Part shown: positions 44,922 through 54,033 of the stretch, in pieces | Position numbering within the stretch: position 1 is the first letter of the stretch | How the letters are laid out: the number at the start of each line of letters is the position of its first letter | Source: Vreelandella profundi | GTDB lineage: Bacteria; Pseudomonadota; Gammaproteobacteria; Pseudomonadales; Halomonadaceae | Assembly (NCBI RefSeq): GCF_019722725.1 | Contig: NZ_CP077941.1 | Location: 1,984,001-2,048,000 of the forward strand | DNA: 64,000 nucleotides | Reading direction: 5' to 3' | The notes under the pieces: generated by a model | What the model was told of the DNA's origin: nothing | Databases searched by the model: none | Seen by the model: only the letters and a program-made list of their open reading frames with translations | Made by a program: the position numbers and the translations under genes

Positions 44922-46130
44922 TCAACGCACCACCCGCCACTGCACAATCGGGTAGCTGGCTTTCCAGCCCCGGCGCTGGCCGATAGGCGCGGCAATGGCC
45001 AGTTCAAGGCGATAAAGATCGCCACCCACCGCCTGATGCCAGTGCGCGAGCAGCGCTTCTGATTCCAACGTAACGGCATTGACGACCACCCGCACGCCCG
45101 CTGGCAGGCGCTGCCATAACTGTTCTAAAAGCGTTTGAGAAAGCCCGCCGCCGATAAACACCGCCTGCGGCAGCGGCGCATTCGCCAGTGCTTCAAGCAC
45201 ATCGCCTTCTTTTAACTCTAGCCAGTCAACGCCAAGATACTGGGCATTGCTGCGCGCCCGCGCGGCCCGCTCGGCATTGTGTTCAAAGCCAATGGCCTGG
45301 TTGTCAGGGTGAGCTAGCAGCCATTCAATGGCGATGGAGCCTGAGCCGGTGCCGATATCCCACAGCCGCTCGCCGGGTTTAGGGGCCAGCGCTGCCAGCG
45401 TGATGGCGCGCACAGGCTGCTTGGTGATTTGCCCATCGTGGTCAAAAAAGCTGTCGGCAAGGCCGGGCGTGAGCGGCATAGACGGGCCGTCACCGGCCAC
45501 AAGAATGCCCAGTGCTACCGGATGAGTGATATCCAGTGGCAGCGTCTCGCTCATGCTCAGCGTGCGGATTCGCTGGTTATCACCGCCTAACGATTCAAGC
45601 AGGGTTAGCTGAGACTCCGCAAAGCCAAACCGCACGACAAGCGAGGCCAGTTCGGCCACCGCATCGGCGTTTCTTACCAGCACCAGCAATCGCCTGCCGG
45701 CATGCAGATAAGGACGAATGCGGGTCAGCGGCTTGGCATGTAGGCCCAGACAGGAGCAGCGCTCTAACGGCCACGCCAAATGCGAGGCCGCTAGGCTAAA
45801 CGTTGAGGGCGAAGGAATGGCCGTCCATTCGCTGGCAAGCAGATGACGCGCCAAACTTGTCCCGGCACCAAACCAAAACGGATCACCGGACACCAGCATC
45901 ACGACTCGACGGCCTCGCTCGTTCAGCAGCTCGGCAATACCGTCGGCAAACGGCACCGGCCACTCGCGAATCGCCGCTTTTAGTGGCGGCAAAAGGCGCA
46001 AGTGGCGGCGCGCACCGAATACTACCTCGGCATCCGCCAGCTGCTGACGGCTTGCCGCCGTCAATCCCTCTGTGCCACTCTCCCCCCAGCCTAAAACTGT
46101 CAGCCAGGGAGTATTGTTAATCTCAGCCAT
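44922..46130 (-). CDS. cobL: Precorrin-6Y C5,15-methyltransferase (decarboxylating)
   Basis: A 402-residue bifunctional enzyme. The N-terminal CbiE-like half (LTVLGWGESGTEGLTAASRQ; LVSGDPFWFGAGTSLARHLL) methylates and the C-terminal CbiT-like half (LWDIGTGSGSIAIEWLLAHP) methylates and decarboxylates the acetate chain. Start ATG 46130 shares two bases with the start codon of cobK on the opposite strand; a longer frame to 46211 exists. Its only possible upstream promoter region is inside cobK unless it is read from cobJ's transcript. Confidence 0.93.
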   Translation of the reverse strand: MAEINNTPWLTVLGWGESGTEGLTAASRQQLADAEVVFGARRHLRLLPPLKAAIREWPVPFADGIAELLNERGRRVVMLVSGDPFWFGAGTSLARHLLASEWTAIPSPSTFSLAASHLAWPLERCSCLGLHAKPLTRIRPYLHAGRRLLVLVRNADAVAELASLVVRFGFAESQLTLLESLGGDNQRIRTLSMSETLPLDITHPVALGILVAGDGPSMPLTPGLADSFFDHDGQITKQPVRAITLAALAPKPGERLWDIGTGSGSIAIEWLLAHPDNQAIGFEHNAERAARARSNAQYLGVDWLELKEGDVLEALANAPLPQAVFIGGGLSQTLLEQLWQRLPAGVRVVVNAVTLESEALLAHWHQAVGGDLYRLELAIAAPIGQRRGWKASYPIVQWRVVR

Positions 46131-46869
46131 GATAAACGTCCTGATTCTTGGCGGAACGAGCGAAGCCAGCGCGCTGGCCTGCGCGGTTGCCGAACGTGGG
46201 CTTCCGGCCATCTTTAGCTACGCAGGTCGCGTCAGTGCGCCAAAGCCCCAGCCGCTGCCTACCCGCGTTGGGGGCTTTGGCGGAGTGGATGGCCTTATCG
46301 CGTTTATTAAGCACGCGGGCATTACCCATGTCGTCGATGCCACCCACCCTTTCGCTGCCCAAATGAGCCGCAACGCGCTGAGTGCCGCGGCGCAAAGCGG
46401 AGTGGCGCTGCTGGCATTGACCCGCCCGGCTTGGCAGCCTAAGCAAGGCGACCAATGGCAGCCAGTGGCGAGCATTGATGACGCCGTGGCCGCGTTGGAC
46501 GGCCCACCCCAGCGCGTGCTGCTGGCGATTGGTCGTCTACATCTGAAAGCGTTCAGCGCACAGCCCCAGCATCACTACGTGCTGCGTCTGATTGACCCGC
46601 CAACTGAAACGCCGCCGTTAACTCATTTTACCACCACGCTAGACAGAGGCCCGTTCACCCTTGATGGCGATTTAGCGCTGCTAAAAACGCAGCGTATCGA
46701 GCGTATAGTTTGCAAGAATTCTGGTGGCGAAGGCGCCGAGGCTAAGCTTGCGGCTGCGCGTCGCCTGAAGGTGCCTGTGATAATGATCGAACGGCCAATG
46801 CTGCCAGCGCGTCGTGAAGTTCATTGTGTCGATGACGTGCTTGCGTGGATTAACGCCTCAGCATACTGA
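46129..46869 (+). CDS. cobK: Precorrin-6A reductase
   Basis: A 246-residue NADPH-dependent reductase of the macrocycle: INVLILGGTSEASALACAVAE with its nucleotide-binding start, then THVVDATHPFAAQMSRNA and IVCKNSGGEGAEAKLAAARRL, the family signature. It is the only plus-strand gene of the cob cluster. Its ATG (46129-46131) overlaps the cobL start (46130-46128), and its end overlaps convergent cobJ by 12 bases, so it must be transcribed from a promoter within cobL. Confidence 0.93.
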   Translation: MINVLILGGTSEASALACAVAERGLPAIFSYAGRVSAPKPQPLPTRVGGFGGVDGLIAFIKHAGITHVVDATHPFAAQMSRNALSAAAQSGVALLALTRPAWQPKQGDQWQPVASIDDAVAALDGPPQRVLLAIGRLHLKAFSAQPQHHYVLRLIDPPTETPPLTHFTTTLDRGPFTLDGDLALLKTQRIERIVCKNSGGEGAEAKLAAARRLKVPVIMIERPMLPARREVHCVDDVLAWINASAY

Positions 46870-47631
46870 CCTTGGGGTATACACCAGCGGAGCCTTGTGC
46901 TCATCCGCGCCTGAGCTTTTCATTCGCTCAATTCGGCGCGTTTGACTAGAGCCGACAATCACCAGCGTGCGCATATCGGCCATTTCTGGCGTTGCTTCGG
47001 CCAGGGTCGTCACGCGAATCGACTCATCGGGCGTGGAAACCGCTCGGGCGAAGATGATCAAACGCTCCGGTTCACACACCTCACGCAATACCTTCAACGT
47101 ACGCTCAAACCCTATCGGCCGAGCCTGAGAACGCGGGTTGTAAAACGCCATGGCGAAATCGGCCTCTGCTGAGAGACGCAGACGCTTTTCAATCAGCGAC
47201 CAGGGCTTAAGGTTGTCGGATAAATTAATACAGCAAAAATCATGGCCGAGCGGCGCGCCTGCCCGTGCGCTGGCTGCCAGCATGGCGGAAATGCCCGGCA
47301 ATACCTGAATATCTATTGAGCGCCAGCGTGGGTCGCCTGCCTCCAGCGCCTCAAACACGGCGGATGCCATGGCAAACACACCCGGGTCGCCGGAAGAAAC
47401 CACCGCAACGCGATGCCCCTCAAACGCCAGCTGCAGCGCCTGTTCAGCACGATTAATCTCTTCGCGATTATCTGAACCATGGCGAATAAGCCCTTCACGT
47501 GGCGCGACCCGATTAACGTAGGGCACATAGCCCACCACATCCGATGCCTCTAACAGCGCGGCCGAGACCTCGGGCGTGATCATCCTCGCCGCCCCCGGCC
47601 CTAAGCCAACAATTTTTAGCCATCCGCTCAT
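46858..47631 (-). CDS. cobJ: Precorrin-3B C(17)-methyltransferase
   Basis: A 257-residue SAM methyltransferase that methylates C-17 and contracts the ring to precorrin-4. Motifs: LKIVGLGPGAARMITPEVSAA, VVSSGDPGVFAMASAVFE, VLPGISAMLAASARAGAPLGHDF and MAFYNPRSQARP. The start overlaps cobI's stop by 4 bases; the end overlaps cobK (opposite strand). Read-through from cobJ into cobL would have to pass antisense to cobK. Confidence 0.95.
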   Translation of the reverse strand: MSGWLKIVGLGPGAARMITPEVSAALLEASDVVGYVPYVNRVAPREGLIRHGSDNREEINRAEQALQLAFEGHRVAVVSSGDPGVFAMASAVFEALEAGDPRWRSIDIQVLPGISAMLAASARAGAPLGHDFCCINLSDNLKPWSLIEKRLRLSAEADFAMAFYNPRSQARPIGFERTLKVLREVCEPERLIIFARAVSTPDESIRVTTLAEATPEMADMRTLVIVGSSQTRRIERMKSSGADEHKAPLVYTPRSVC

Positions 47632-48389
47632 GGGCGCCTGCCGTTGCCGTGTATCAGCACAATCGAGAAATACGGCACGTTCTCAGTTCCTTCAGCTAGC
47701 AGATCAAGATCGCTTAGCGGCAGCACGCGCTGCTGCGCCATCGCCGCGTACTCGATTAGCCACGCCTGATGTTCACGGCCAGCCGTTACCAGCGCCCGTC
47801 GCAGCTTGTTAAGGTTGCGGCCGATTTTCATGACGACCAGCGCATCGGTCTGAGCAATCCGCTCCGCCAGCGTATGCTCAGGGAGCGTTGCCATGAGCAC
47901 GGTCAGAATGTCATCGCCCCAGGTGATCGGCTGCCCGGTAGCGGTCCAGGCCGCCGACATACCGGTAATCCCCGGCACTACGGAAACCGAGACCCGGTTA
48001 AGTAGCCGCGTGTAGAGGTGCATAAACGAGCCGTAGAAGAACGGATCGCCTTCGCAGAGCACCACGACGTCGCAACCGGCGTTGGCCATCTCAATCAGCT
48101 GGGCAACGCTCTGCTCATAAAAAGACGACAGCAAGGCGTTATAGCGCGGGTCATCCACCGGAATTTCCGTGGTCACCGGATATTCCATGGGCAGCTCAAT
48201 AACATCCGGCGCCAGCAGGCCTTCAACGATGCTGCGCGCATGGCCTTTACGGCCCTTCTTACGAAAATAGGCAATGTGCGTGGCCTGGCGAATCAACCGA
48301 TCGGCCCGCACGCTCATTAAATCCTGACTTCCTGGCCCCAGGCCAACGCCCACAACGCTTCCCTGGATCGTTCGGGTTCCTTGGGTCAT
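47628..48389 (-). CDS. cobI: Precorrin-2 C(20)-methyltransferase
   Basis: A 253-residue SAM methyltransferase, the first step after precorrin-2. Motifs VGVGLGPGSQDLMSVRADRL, IAYFRKKGRKGHARSI and VLCEGDPFFYGSFMHLYTRL are characteristic. ATGA overlaps join it to cobH and cobJ. Confidence 0.95.
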   Translation of the reverse strand: MTQGTRTIQGSVVGVGLGPGSQDLMSVRADRLIRQATHIAYFRKKGRKGHARSIVEGLLAPDVIELPMEYPVTTEIPVDDPRYNALLSSFYEQSVAQLIEMANAGCDVVVLCEGDPFFYGSFMHLYTRLLNRVSVSVVPGITGMSAAWTATGQPITWGDDILTVLMATLPEHTLAERIAQTDALVVMKIGRNLNKLRRALVTAGREHQAWLIEYAAMAQQRVLPLSDLDLLAEGTENVPYFSIVLIHGNGRRP

Positions 48390-49015
48390 TCGCTACGATC
48401 CGCCAGCGCATTGAGGGCTGCGACCGTCACCGCGCTGCCACCTAGTCGGCCGCGCACGATACAGCTAGGAATCGCAAAATTCTCCCACAGCGCCTGCTTG
48501 GATTCCGCCGCTCCCACAAACCCGACCGGGCAACCGATCACCGCCGCCGGGCGCGGGCAGCTAGGATCTTCGAGCATATTTAAAAGATGAAACAGCGCGG
48601 TGGGTGCATTGCCAATCGCTACAACGGCGCCTTCAAGATGCGGGCGCCAAAGTTCAAGCGCTGCCGCTGAGCGGGTATTGGCCATCTGTTGAGCCATGCC
48701 CGGCACGCGTTCATCGCGCAGGGTGCAGATAACCTCGTTGTTAGCCGGCAAGCGCTTGCGAGTAATGCCTTCCGCGACCATATGCGCATCGCAGAGTATC
48801 GGCGCGCCCTGCTCTAATGCTGAGCGTGCGCGGTTAACCGCATCGTTTTGAAAATGAATATGCGCGGCAAGCTCGACCAGCCCGGCGGCGTGAATCATAC
48901 GAACCGCTACCGGCTCTTCTTCTGGCGAAAAGCGGCTTAGTTCTGCTTCGCGTCGGATAATCGCAAAAGATTCCCGGTAAATCGCCGGTCCGCTTGTTTC
49001 GTACTTATAGGGCAC
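48386..49015 (-). CDS. cobH: Precorrin-8X methylmutase
   Basis: A 209-residue isomerase that moves the C-11 methyl to C-12, giving hydrogenobyrinate. Motifs: GPAIYRESFAIIRREAELSRF, AAGLVELAAHIHFQNDAV with the active-site His, and PAAVIGCPVGFVGAAESKQAL. A GTG start at 49015 (VPYKYETSG) is preferred: GGAG lies seven bases before it and it gives the family length. ATG 49036 would add seven residues. It overlaps cobG by 11 bases. Confidence 0.93.
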   Translation of the reverse strand: MPYKYETSGPAIYRESFAIIRREAELSRFSPEEEPVAVRMIHAAGLVELAAHIHFQNDAVNRARSALEQGAPILCDAHMVAEGITRKRLPANNEVICTLRDERVPGMAQQMANTRSAAALELWRPHLEGAVVAIGNAPTALFHLLNMLEDPSCPRPAAVIGCPVGFVGAAESKQALWENFAIPSCIVRGRLGGSAVTVAALNALADRSE

Positions 49016-50186
49016 CCAAATTCTCCAGATATGCAATTACCTCAGCATGACTGAGGCCTGTCTGAACCGGCGTGCTGTCGGCACGGCCGTTGACGATAAG
49101 ATTAAATTTTCCAGCATGGCCCACTAAACAGACCGCTGCAGCCTGTTGGCGGGCACAGCCCTTGGCGCAGCCCGACACGTGAAGAGATGTTTCCACCATC
49201 CCACTCAATCGCTCGGCCAATGGCTGCGTGGCGACGCTTGCCTGTGCGCAATAAGGCGCGCCGGGGCAGGCATCCATCAATAGTCGCGAGTCACTGCTAT
49301 CGCTGATCAATCCCTCTACCGCGGGCAAGGCCTCGCCGTCAGCCAGCGCCTGCTTGACCACCAAACGCCGCCAGGGCGTGACGCGCACGTGAGTCACTGA
49401 CGCCGGCGTCACGGCTGCGCGCCAGGCGCTGGCCGGCGCACGGCCAAACGGCAGCCCATAGACTATCCCAAAGGGCTGTTTGCCAAGCGTGAGGCTTGCC
49501 GCTGGCTGCGCCGGGCGCACGCTGGCGGGCGCCCATTGGGGCAGCGCTACCTGATGTCGGCGCATCCGCCCGGCCTGGTTTCCGCCGCTTTCCACAAACC
49601 AATGCGTTAGGCGAATCAGGTGCTCTACGGCGGCCTCAATCGAGCCCACTGGCGTGCCACGCTGATGCCCCTCCGCGCGCGCCATCAAACCTCCCGATTC
49701 AGAGCGCTCAATGCGAAAATCTGCCGCAGCGTCGCTCAGTACCGGGGCGTCTCCCGCATCAATTGCAATGCCGACCTTGCCTGGCATGATGGCAAGCGCA
49801 TCGCGCTTAGCTTGCAACAACCGTGCGCCGGTATGCGTGTCATCGCCTATTTGCCATCCGGGGGCCAGCATGATGGGCGGCAGGCGCTCGGCCTCCGGAT
49901 TGGCATCCACCAGGGTGTTTTCGACCAGAAAGCTCATGAGCGCAGGCCAGCTAGCGTCGGTTACTCCGCGCAGCTGGATATTGGCTCGGCTGGTGAGCTC
50001 TATTAAGCCGTTACCAAACGTATCTGCCGCGTCACACAGGGCCAGCACCTGGGCACGTGAAAGCTCGCCCATGGGCGGGCGAACTCTTACCAGCAGACCA
50101 TCGCCGGTTTGCATAGGCTGCCACGCGCCGGGGCACCAGCCTTTAATACGCGGGCTGAGCGCCTCTGCGCGCGTGTTAATGGCCAT
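49005..50186 (-). CDS. cobG: Precorrin-3B synthase (O2-dependent)
   Basis: A 393-residue monooxygenase that hydroxylates precorrin-3A using oxygen, preparing ring contraction. It has two ferredoxin-like halves of the nitrite/sulfite reductase fold (VRVRPPMGELSRAQVLALCD; RANIQLRGV; FGIVYGLPFGR) and the cysteines DACPGAPYC and SGCAKGCARQ that hold a 4Fe-4S cluster. It is the mark of the aerobic pathway. Start ATG 50186 overlaps the end of cobN by 11 bases; an earlier ATG at 50210 exists. Confidence 0.93.
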   Translation of the reverse strand: MAINTRAEALSPRIKGWCPGAWQPMQTGDGLLVRVRPPMGELSRAQVLALCDAADTFGNGLIELTSRANIQLRGVTDASWPALMSFLVENTLVDANPEAERLPPIMLAPGWQIGDDTHTGARLLQAKRDALAIMPGKVGIAIDAGDAPVLSDAAADFRIERSESGGLMARAEGHQRGTPVGSIEAAVEHLIRLTHWFVESGGNQAGRMRRHQVALPQWAPASVRPAQPAASLTLGKQPFGIVYGLPFGRAPASAWRAAVTPASVTHVRVTPWRRLVVKQALADGEALPAVEGLISDSSDSRLLMDACPGAPYCAQASVATQPLAERLSGMVETSLHVSGCAKGCARQQAAAVCLVGHAGKFNLIVNGRADSTPVQTGLSHAEVIAYLENLGAL

Positions 50187-53100
50187 AGCGACCGGTCTCT
50201 TTGGCTTCATCTATTTCCAGCAGCAGGTCTTGCAGCGCCTGCCCCTGCTCGCCTGGGTCTTGCCACATACCGCGCTGGGCCGCTTCAAGCAGCCGTTCGG
50301 CCATTTCTTCAAGCGCAGCAGGATTATGCTCACGCAAAAACTGCTGGCTGGCCGGGTCAAGCACGAAGGCCTCGCTGATCTGGGCGTACTGATAGTCCGC
50401 AACTAAATCAGTGGTGGCGTCGTAGGCAAACAGATAGTCCACGGTGGCGGCCATTTCAAACGCGCCTTTGTAACCGTGCTCGCGCATCGCATTTATCCAT
50501 TTAGGGTTCAGCACACGCGAGCGAATAACGCGGGCAAGCTCTTCTTTCAGCGTGCGAATCTTGGGGGCGGCCGGGTTAGCGTGATCAGCGTGATAAATGG
50601 TCGGCGCATGGCCGCTTAGCGCACGAGTGGCATTGGCCATGCCGCCTTGAAAAGCGTAGTAGCTGTTGGAATCAAGAATATCGTGCTCGCGGTTATCCTG
50701 GTTTTGCATCACCGCGTCCAGCCCTTTGAGCTGCTGTTCAAACGCCTTGCGTGCACCAACGCCCGACTCTTTAAACTGCCCATAGGCGTAGGCGCCTGCG
50801 CCTAGGTACGCCGCGGCCAAATCGTCAGCATTGTTCCAGGCGCGGCTTTCGATTAGCCAGTTAAGGCCGGCGCCGTATTCACCGGGCTTGCTGCCAAAAA
50901 TACGATAGCGGGCCTGTTGAGCGGCGCTTTCAGAAGACATTCCTTGAGCTTCAAGCGTGCGCTGCTGGCCGAGCACGGCCGTTCGAATGGTATTGCTGTC
51001 GCCCGGCTCCTGATACTCGGCAACGGCTTGCACCGCGGCATCGAACAGCCGAATGACGTTAGGAAAGGCATCGCGGAAAAAGCCGGACACACGCAAGGTG
51101 ACGTCGACGCGCGGGCGGTTCAGCAGCATCGACGGAATCACTTCAAAATCGAACACTCGCTGCGAGCCCAGCGACCATTTAGGCCGCACGCCCATCAGCG
51201 CAAAAGCCTGAGCAATGTCATCGCCGCCGGTGCGCATGGTGGCGGTGCCCCAAATCGACAGGCCCAGGCGGCGCGGATAGTCGCCGTTATCCTGCAGATA
51301 GCGCTCGACAAACGCCTGTGCCGATTTCTGCCCCAGCGTCCAGGCTGCCGGTGAAGGAATCGAACGGTTATCCACGCTAAAGAAATTACGCCCGGTTGGC
51401 AGCGTGTCCAGCCGCCCTCGGCTGGGGGCGCCGCTCGGCCCAGCGGGCACGAACAGGCCATCCAGCCCATCCAATAGCGACTGAATCTCCATTTTCACGC
51501 CGCGCTGCATAGCGACCCACAGATGTTCGCGGGCATAGCGCAGCTGCTGCGCGGTCGCGGGGTAAGCTTGGGCGAGTTCAGCAAGGCAGCCCTGGGCGAG
51601 CACGTAGTTGCTAATAAACTGCTCGGCCAATAGCTCCAGCCGCTCACGGGTATCCGCACCGGTTCGCCAAGCATCGGTAAGCTGGCTGGCCAATATGGCC
51701 GGGCGCGGGCCGTTCCAGGGTTCACTGCTGGCTGCAAGCGGATCAAAGGGGGAAACTTCGGATAGCTCAAGGTCATCGGCCAGATTATGCAGCAGGCCGC
51801 GCTGAGCAGCCGCCTCGCCACGGGGCAGCCTCAATAGCGCTACCAGCGTACCCGCCAGCTTCTCCTGAGGTGGCAGCGTGCCCAGAATATGCAGGCCGTG
51901 GCGTATCTGCGACTCTTTAATATCGCAAAGGAAGGTATCCAGCTCATTGAGAATCTCGCTGTCACAGCTGCTATCAACAGCGCGGGCAAGTTCCTGATCG
52001 ATACCGGTTGCACGCAGGTGGCTCAAAATCTGCTCACGAATCAGCGCTTCGCGCCGGGGGTCCATATCCAGCGCCTGATAATACTCATCACACAGCGCTT
52101 CAAGTTCGGCCATCGGCCCGTACAGCTCAGCTCGCGCCAGGGGCGGCATTAGGTGATCAATAATCACCGCTTGGCTTCTACGCTTAGCCTGGGCACCTTC
52201 GCCGGGGTCGTTGACGATAAACGGATAGAAATGCGGCAGCGGCCCCAGCGCGATATCCGGCCAGCAGTCGGCACTTAGCGCCGTGCTTTTGCCCGGTAGC
52301 CATTCTAAATTGCCGTGCTTGCCCACGTGCACCACGGCATCAACGTGATAGTGCTCGCGAAGCCAAAGATAGAACGCCAAGTAGCTATGCGGCGGTACCA
52401 GCTGCATATCGTGATACGACTGCGTTAAGTCAATGTTCGGGTCTTCACAAAACTCACGCTCTGGCTGAATACCGACAAACGTTTCACCCAGGCGAACACC
52501 GGAAATCATCAGCCGCCCCTGCCGACACTTGGGGTCATCCGTTGGTGCGCCCCAGCGTGCCCACACGGTTTCTTGGAGCGTGGCGGGCAGCGTTTCAAAC
52601 CAGCTTAAATACTCATCAATGCTAATACTTTGCCAGCAAGCGCGCTGGTCGAGGCTTTCGTGATCATTGGTAACCGCACCCTGCAGCAGGCGAATCAGCG
52701 CATCGCCATCGCCGGGGATATCGGTTACCGGGTAGCCCGAGGAAGCCAGCGCGTTTATGAGTTTTAGCGTTGAGGCGGGTGTGTCTAGCCCCACGCCATT
52801 GCCAATACGTCCATCGCGGTTGGGGTAGTTCGCCATAACCAGCGCGACACGCTTTTCAGCGTTGGGCGTTTGGCGCAGGTCGCAAAACCGACGTGCCAGC
52901 GTGGCGACAAAGGCCGCGCGTTCAGGGTGCAGCGTGTGATGCGTGACCGACAGCTGGCTGCGGGCATTGTAGTGTGCCTCGGCCTTAAACCCAACGGCGC
53001 GAGTAATGACGCGCCCGTCCATTTCAGGTAGCACTATCTGCATCGCCACGTCGCGGCTATGCAGCCCGGCAGCCATTCCCTGCCAGTCTTCGGCCGTGCT

Positions 53101-54033
53101 GCTGGCCATCATGGCCTGAAGCACCACGGGGCTGCCGACAAACAGGCTGCCCGACACATCACTGCCCTGCTCGCTGCTGAGGGCATCGACCTCGTCGGTA
53201 TTACGGTTGACCGAAAAGCTGGTGGTATTGATCACCAGCATGGCACCGGTTTGCTCAATAAGATGATTGGCAAACGCGATACAGGGCCCCTCTTTTAGCG
53301 ATGCCACCGCCACGGCTAACGGCTCAAGCCCCTGGGCTTTAAGCGCATCGATCATGCCGTCGGGCACGGCGGTATTGCCGCCCTGCAGATGGCTGCGATA
53401 AAACAGCAGCAAGCAAACAGGCCGCTCAGCAACACGCTGATCACGCCATTCACTTAAGCTCACCGCCTGGCGCCCGCCTGCCTGCGGCGCATAAATCACC
53501 GCTGCGGGGATCACCTTCGGCTCTTGCCACGGATGAGCGTGGGCTAAACACTCGCTGCCCACAAAGCGCAGCAGCTGCTCTGCATTGTCAACGCCGCCTT
53601 CGCGCAGGTAGCGCCACACGCGGTAGGCAGCGTCAAAGCTCACGCTCGAATCGTTCAGTAGCGCATCGTCCGGTGCATCGCAGCCGGGCACCATAATCAG
53701 CTGGCGCTCTGGGTTCGCTGCAGCCCAGGCCAACAAGCGTTCATGGCCGTAGGGCCAATAGCCCTTGCCGCCCAACACCGAAACGATGACCAGTTTGGCT
53801 TTTTCAAGCACGCGATCTTCATAAAGATCAAAGGCCGCAGGCTTTACCAGATTCATCCAATTCGCCAGCCTCACCGACGGGTAATCATCGCCCAGGCGGT
53901 CAACCGCCTGAGCCAGCGCCGACAAGTTACTGTCCGCCGCCGACATAATGACGACCTCGGCGGGGCTTTGTTGCAGGTCGACGATACCTTCATCGTCAAC
54001 AAAGCCCCCGGGCTTGGCAGCGAAAAGATGCAT
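50176..54033 (-). CDS. cobN: Cobaltochelatase subunit CobN
   Basis: A 1285-residue large subunit of the ATP-dependent chelatase that inserts cobalt into hydrogenobyrinate a,c-diamide. The family segments HVDAVVHVGKHGNLEWLPGKSTALS and VDVTLRVSGFFRDAFPNVIRLFD are clear (cores GKHGNLEWLPGK and RVSGFFRD). CobN needs a two-part AAA/VWA motor, normally CobS and CobT. Here the ChlID-like fusion four genes upstream is the only candidate. Its start overlaps cobW's stop by one base (TAATG). Confidence 0.96.
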   Translation of the reverse strand: MHLFAAKPGGFVDDEGIVDLQQSPAEVVIMSAADSNLSALAQAVDRLGDDYPSVRLANWMNLVKPAAFDLYEDRVLEKAKLVIVSVLGGKGYWPYGHERLLAWAAANPERQLIMVPGCDAPDDALLNDSSVSFDAAYRVWRYLREGGVDNAEQLLRFVGSECLAHAHPWQEPKVIPAAVIYAPQAGGRQAVSLSEWRDQRVAERPVCLLLFYRSHLQGGNTAVPDGMIDALKAQGLEPLAVAVASLKEGPCIAFANHLIEQTGAMLVINTTSFSVNRNTDEVDALSSEQGSDVSGSLFVGSPVVLQAMMASSTAEDWQGMAAGLHSRDVAMQIVLPEMDGRVITRAVGFKAEAHYNARSQLSVTHHTLHPERAAFVATLARRFCDLRQTPNAEKRVALVMANYPNRDGRIGNGVGLDTPASTLKLINALASSGYPVTDIPGDGDALIRLLQGAVTNDHESLDQRACWQSISIDEYLSWFETLPATLQETVWARWGAPTDDPKCRQGRLMISGVRLGETFVGIQPEREFCEDPNIDLTQSYHDMQLVPPHSYLAFYLWLREHYHVDAVVHVGKHGNLEWLPGKSTALSADCWPDIALGPLPHFYPFIVNDPGEGAQAKRRSQAVIIDHLMPPLARAELYGPMAELEALCDEYYQALDMDPRREALIREQILSHLRATGIDQELARAVDSSCDSEILNELDTFLCDIKESQIRHGLHILGTLPPQEKLAGTLVALLRLPRGEAAAQRGLLHNLADDLELSEVSPFDPLAASSEPWNGPRPAILASQLTDAWRTGADTRERLELLAEQFISNYVLAQGCLAELAQAYPATAQQLRYAREHLWVAMQRGVKMEIQSLLDGLDGLFVPAGPSGAPSRGRLDTLPTGRNFFSVDNRSIPSPAAWTLGQKSAQAFVERYLQDNGDYPRRLGLSIWGTATMRTGGDDIAQAFALMGVRPKWSLGSQRVFDFEVIPSMLLNRPRVDVTLRVSGFFRDAFPNVIRLFDAAVQAVAEYQEPGDSNTIRTAVLGQQRTLEAQGMSSESAAQQARYRIFGSKPGEYGAGLNWLIESRAWNNADDLAAAYLGAGAYAYGQFKESGVGARKAFEQQLKGLDAVMQNQDNREHDILDSNSYYAFQGGMANATRALSGHAPTIYHADHANPAAPKIRTLKEELARVIRSRVLNPKWINAMREHGYKGAFEMAATVDYLFAYDATTDLVADYQYAQISEAFVLDPASQQFLREHNPAALEEMAERLLEAAQRGMWQDPGEQGQALQDLLLEIDEAKETGRYGH

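Noticed and set aside
49496..50406. Long plus-strand open frames opposite cobG and cobN (up to 231 codons)
   Set aside because: They are antisense to well-supported cob genes, rich in Arg, Ala and Ser as expected for shadow frames in GC-rich DNA, and match no family I know.
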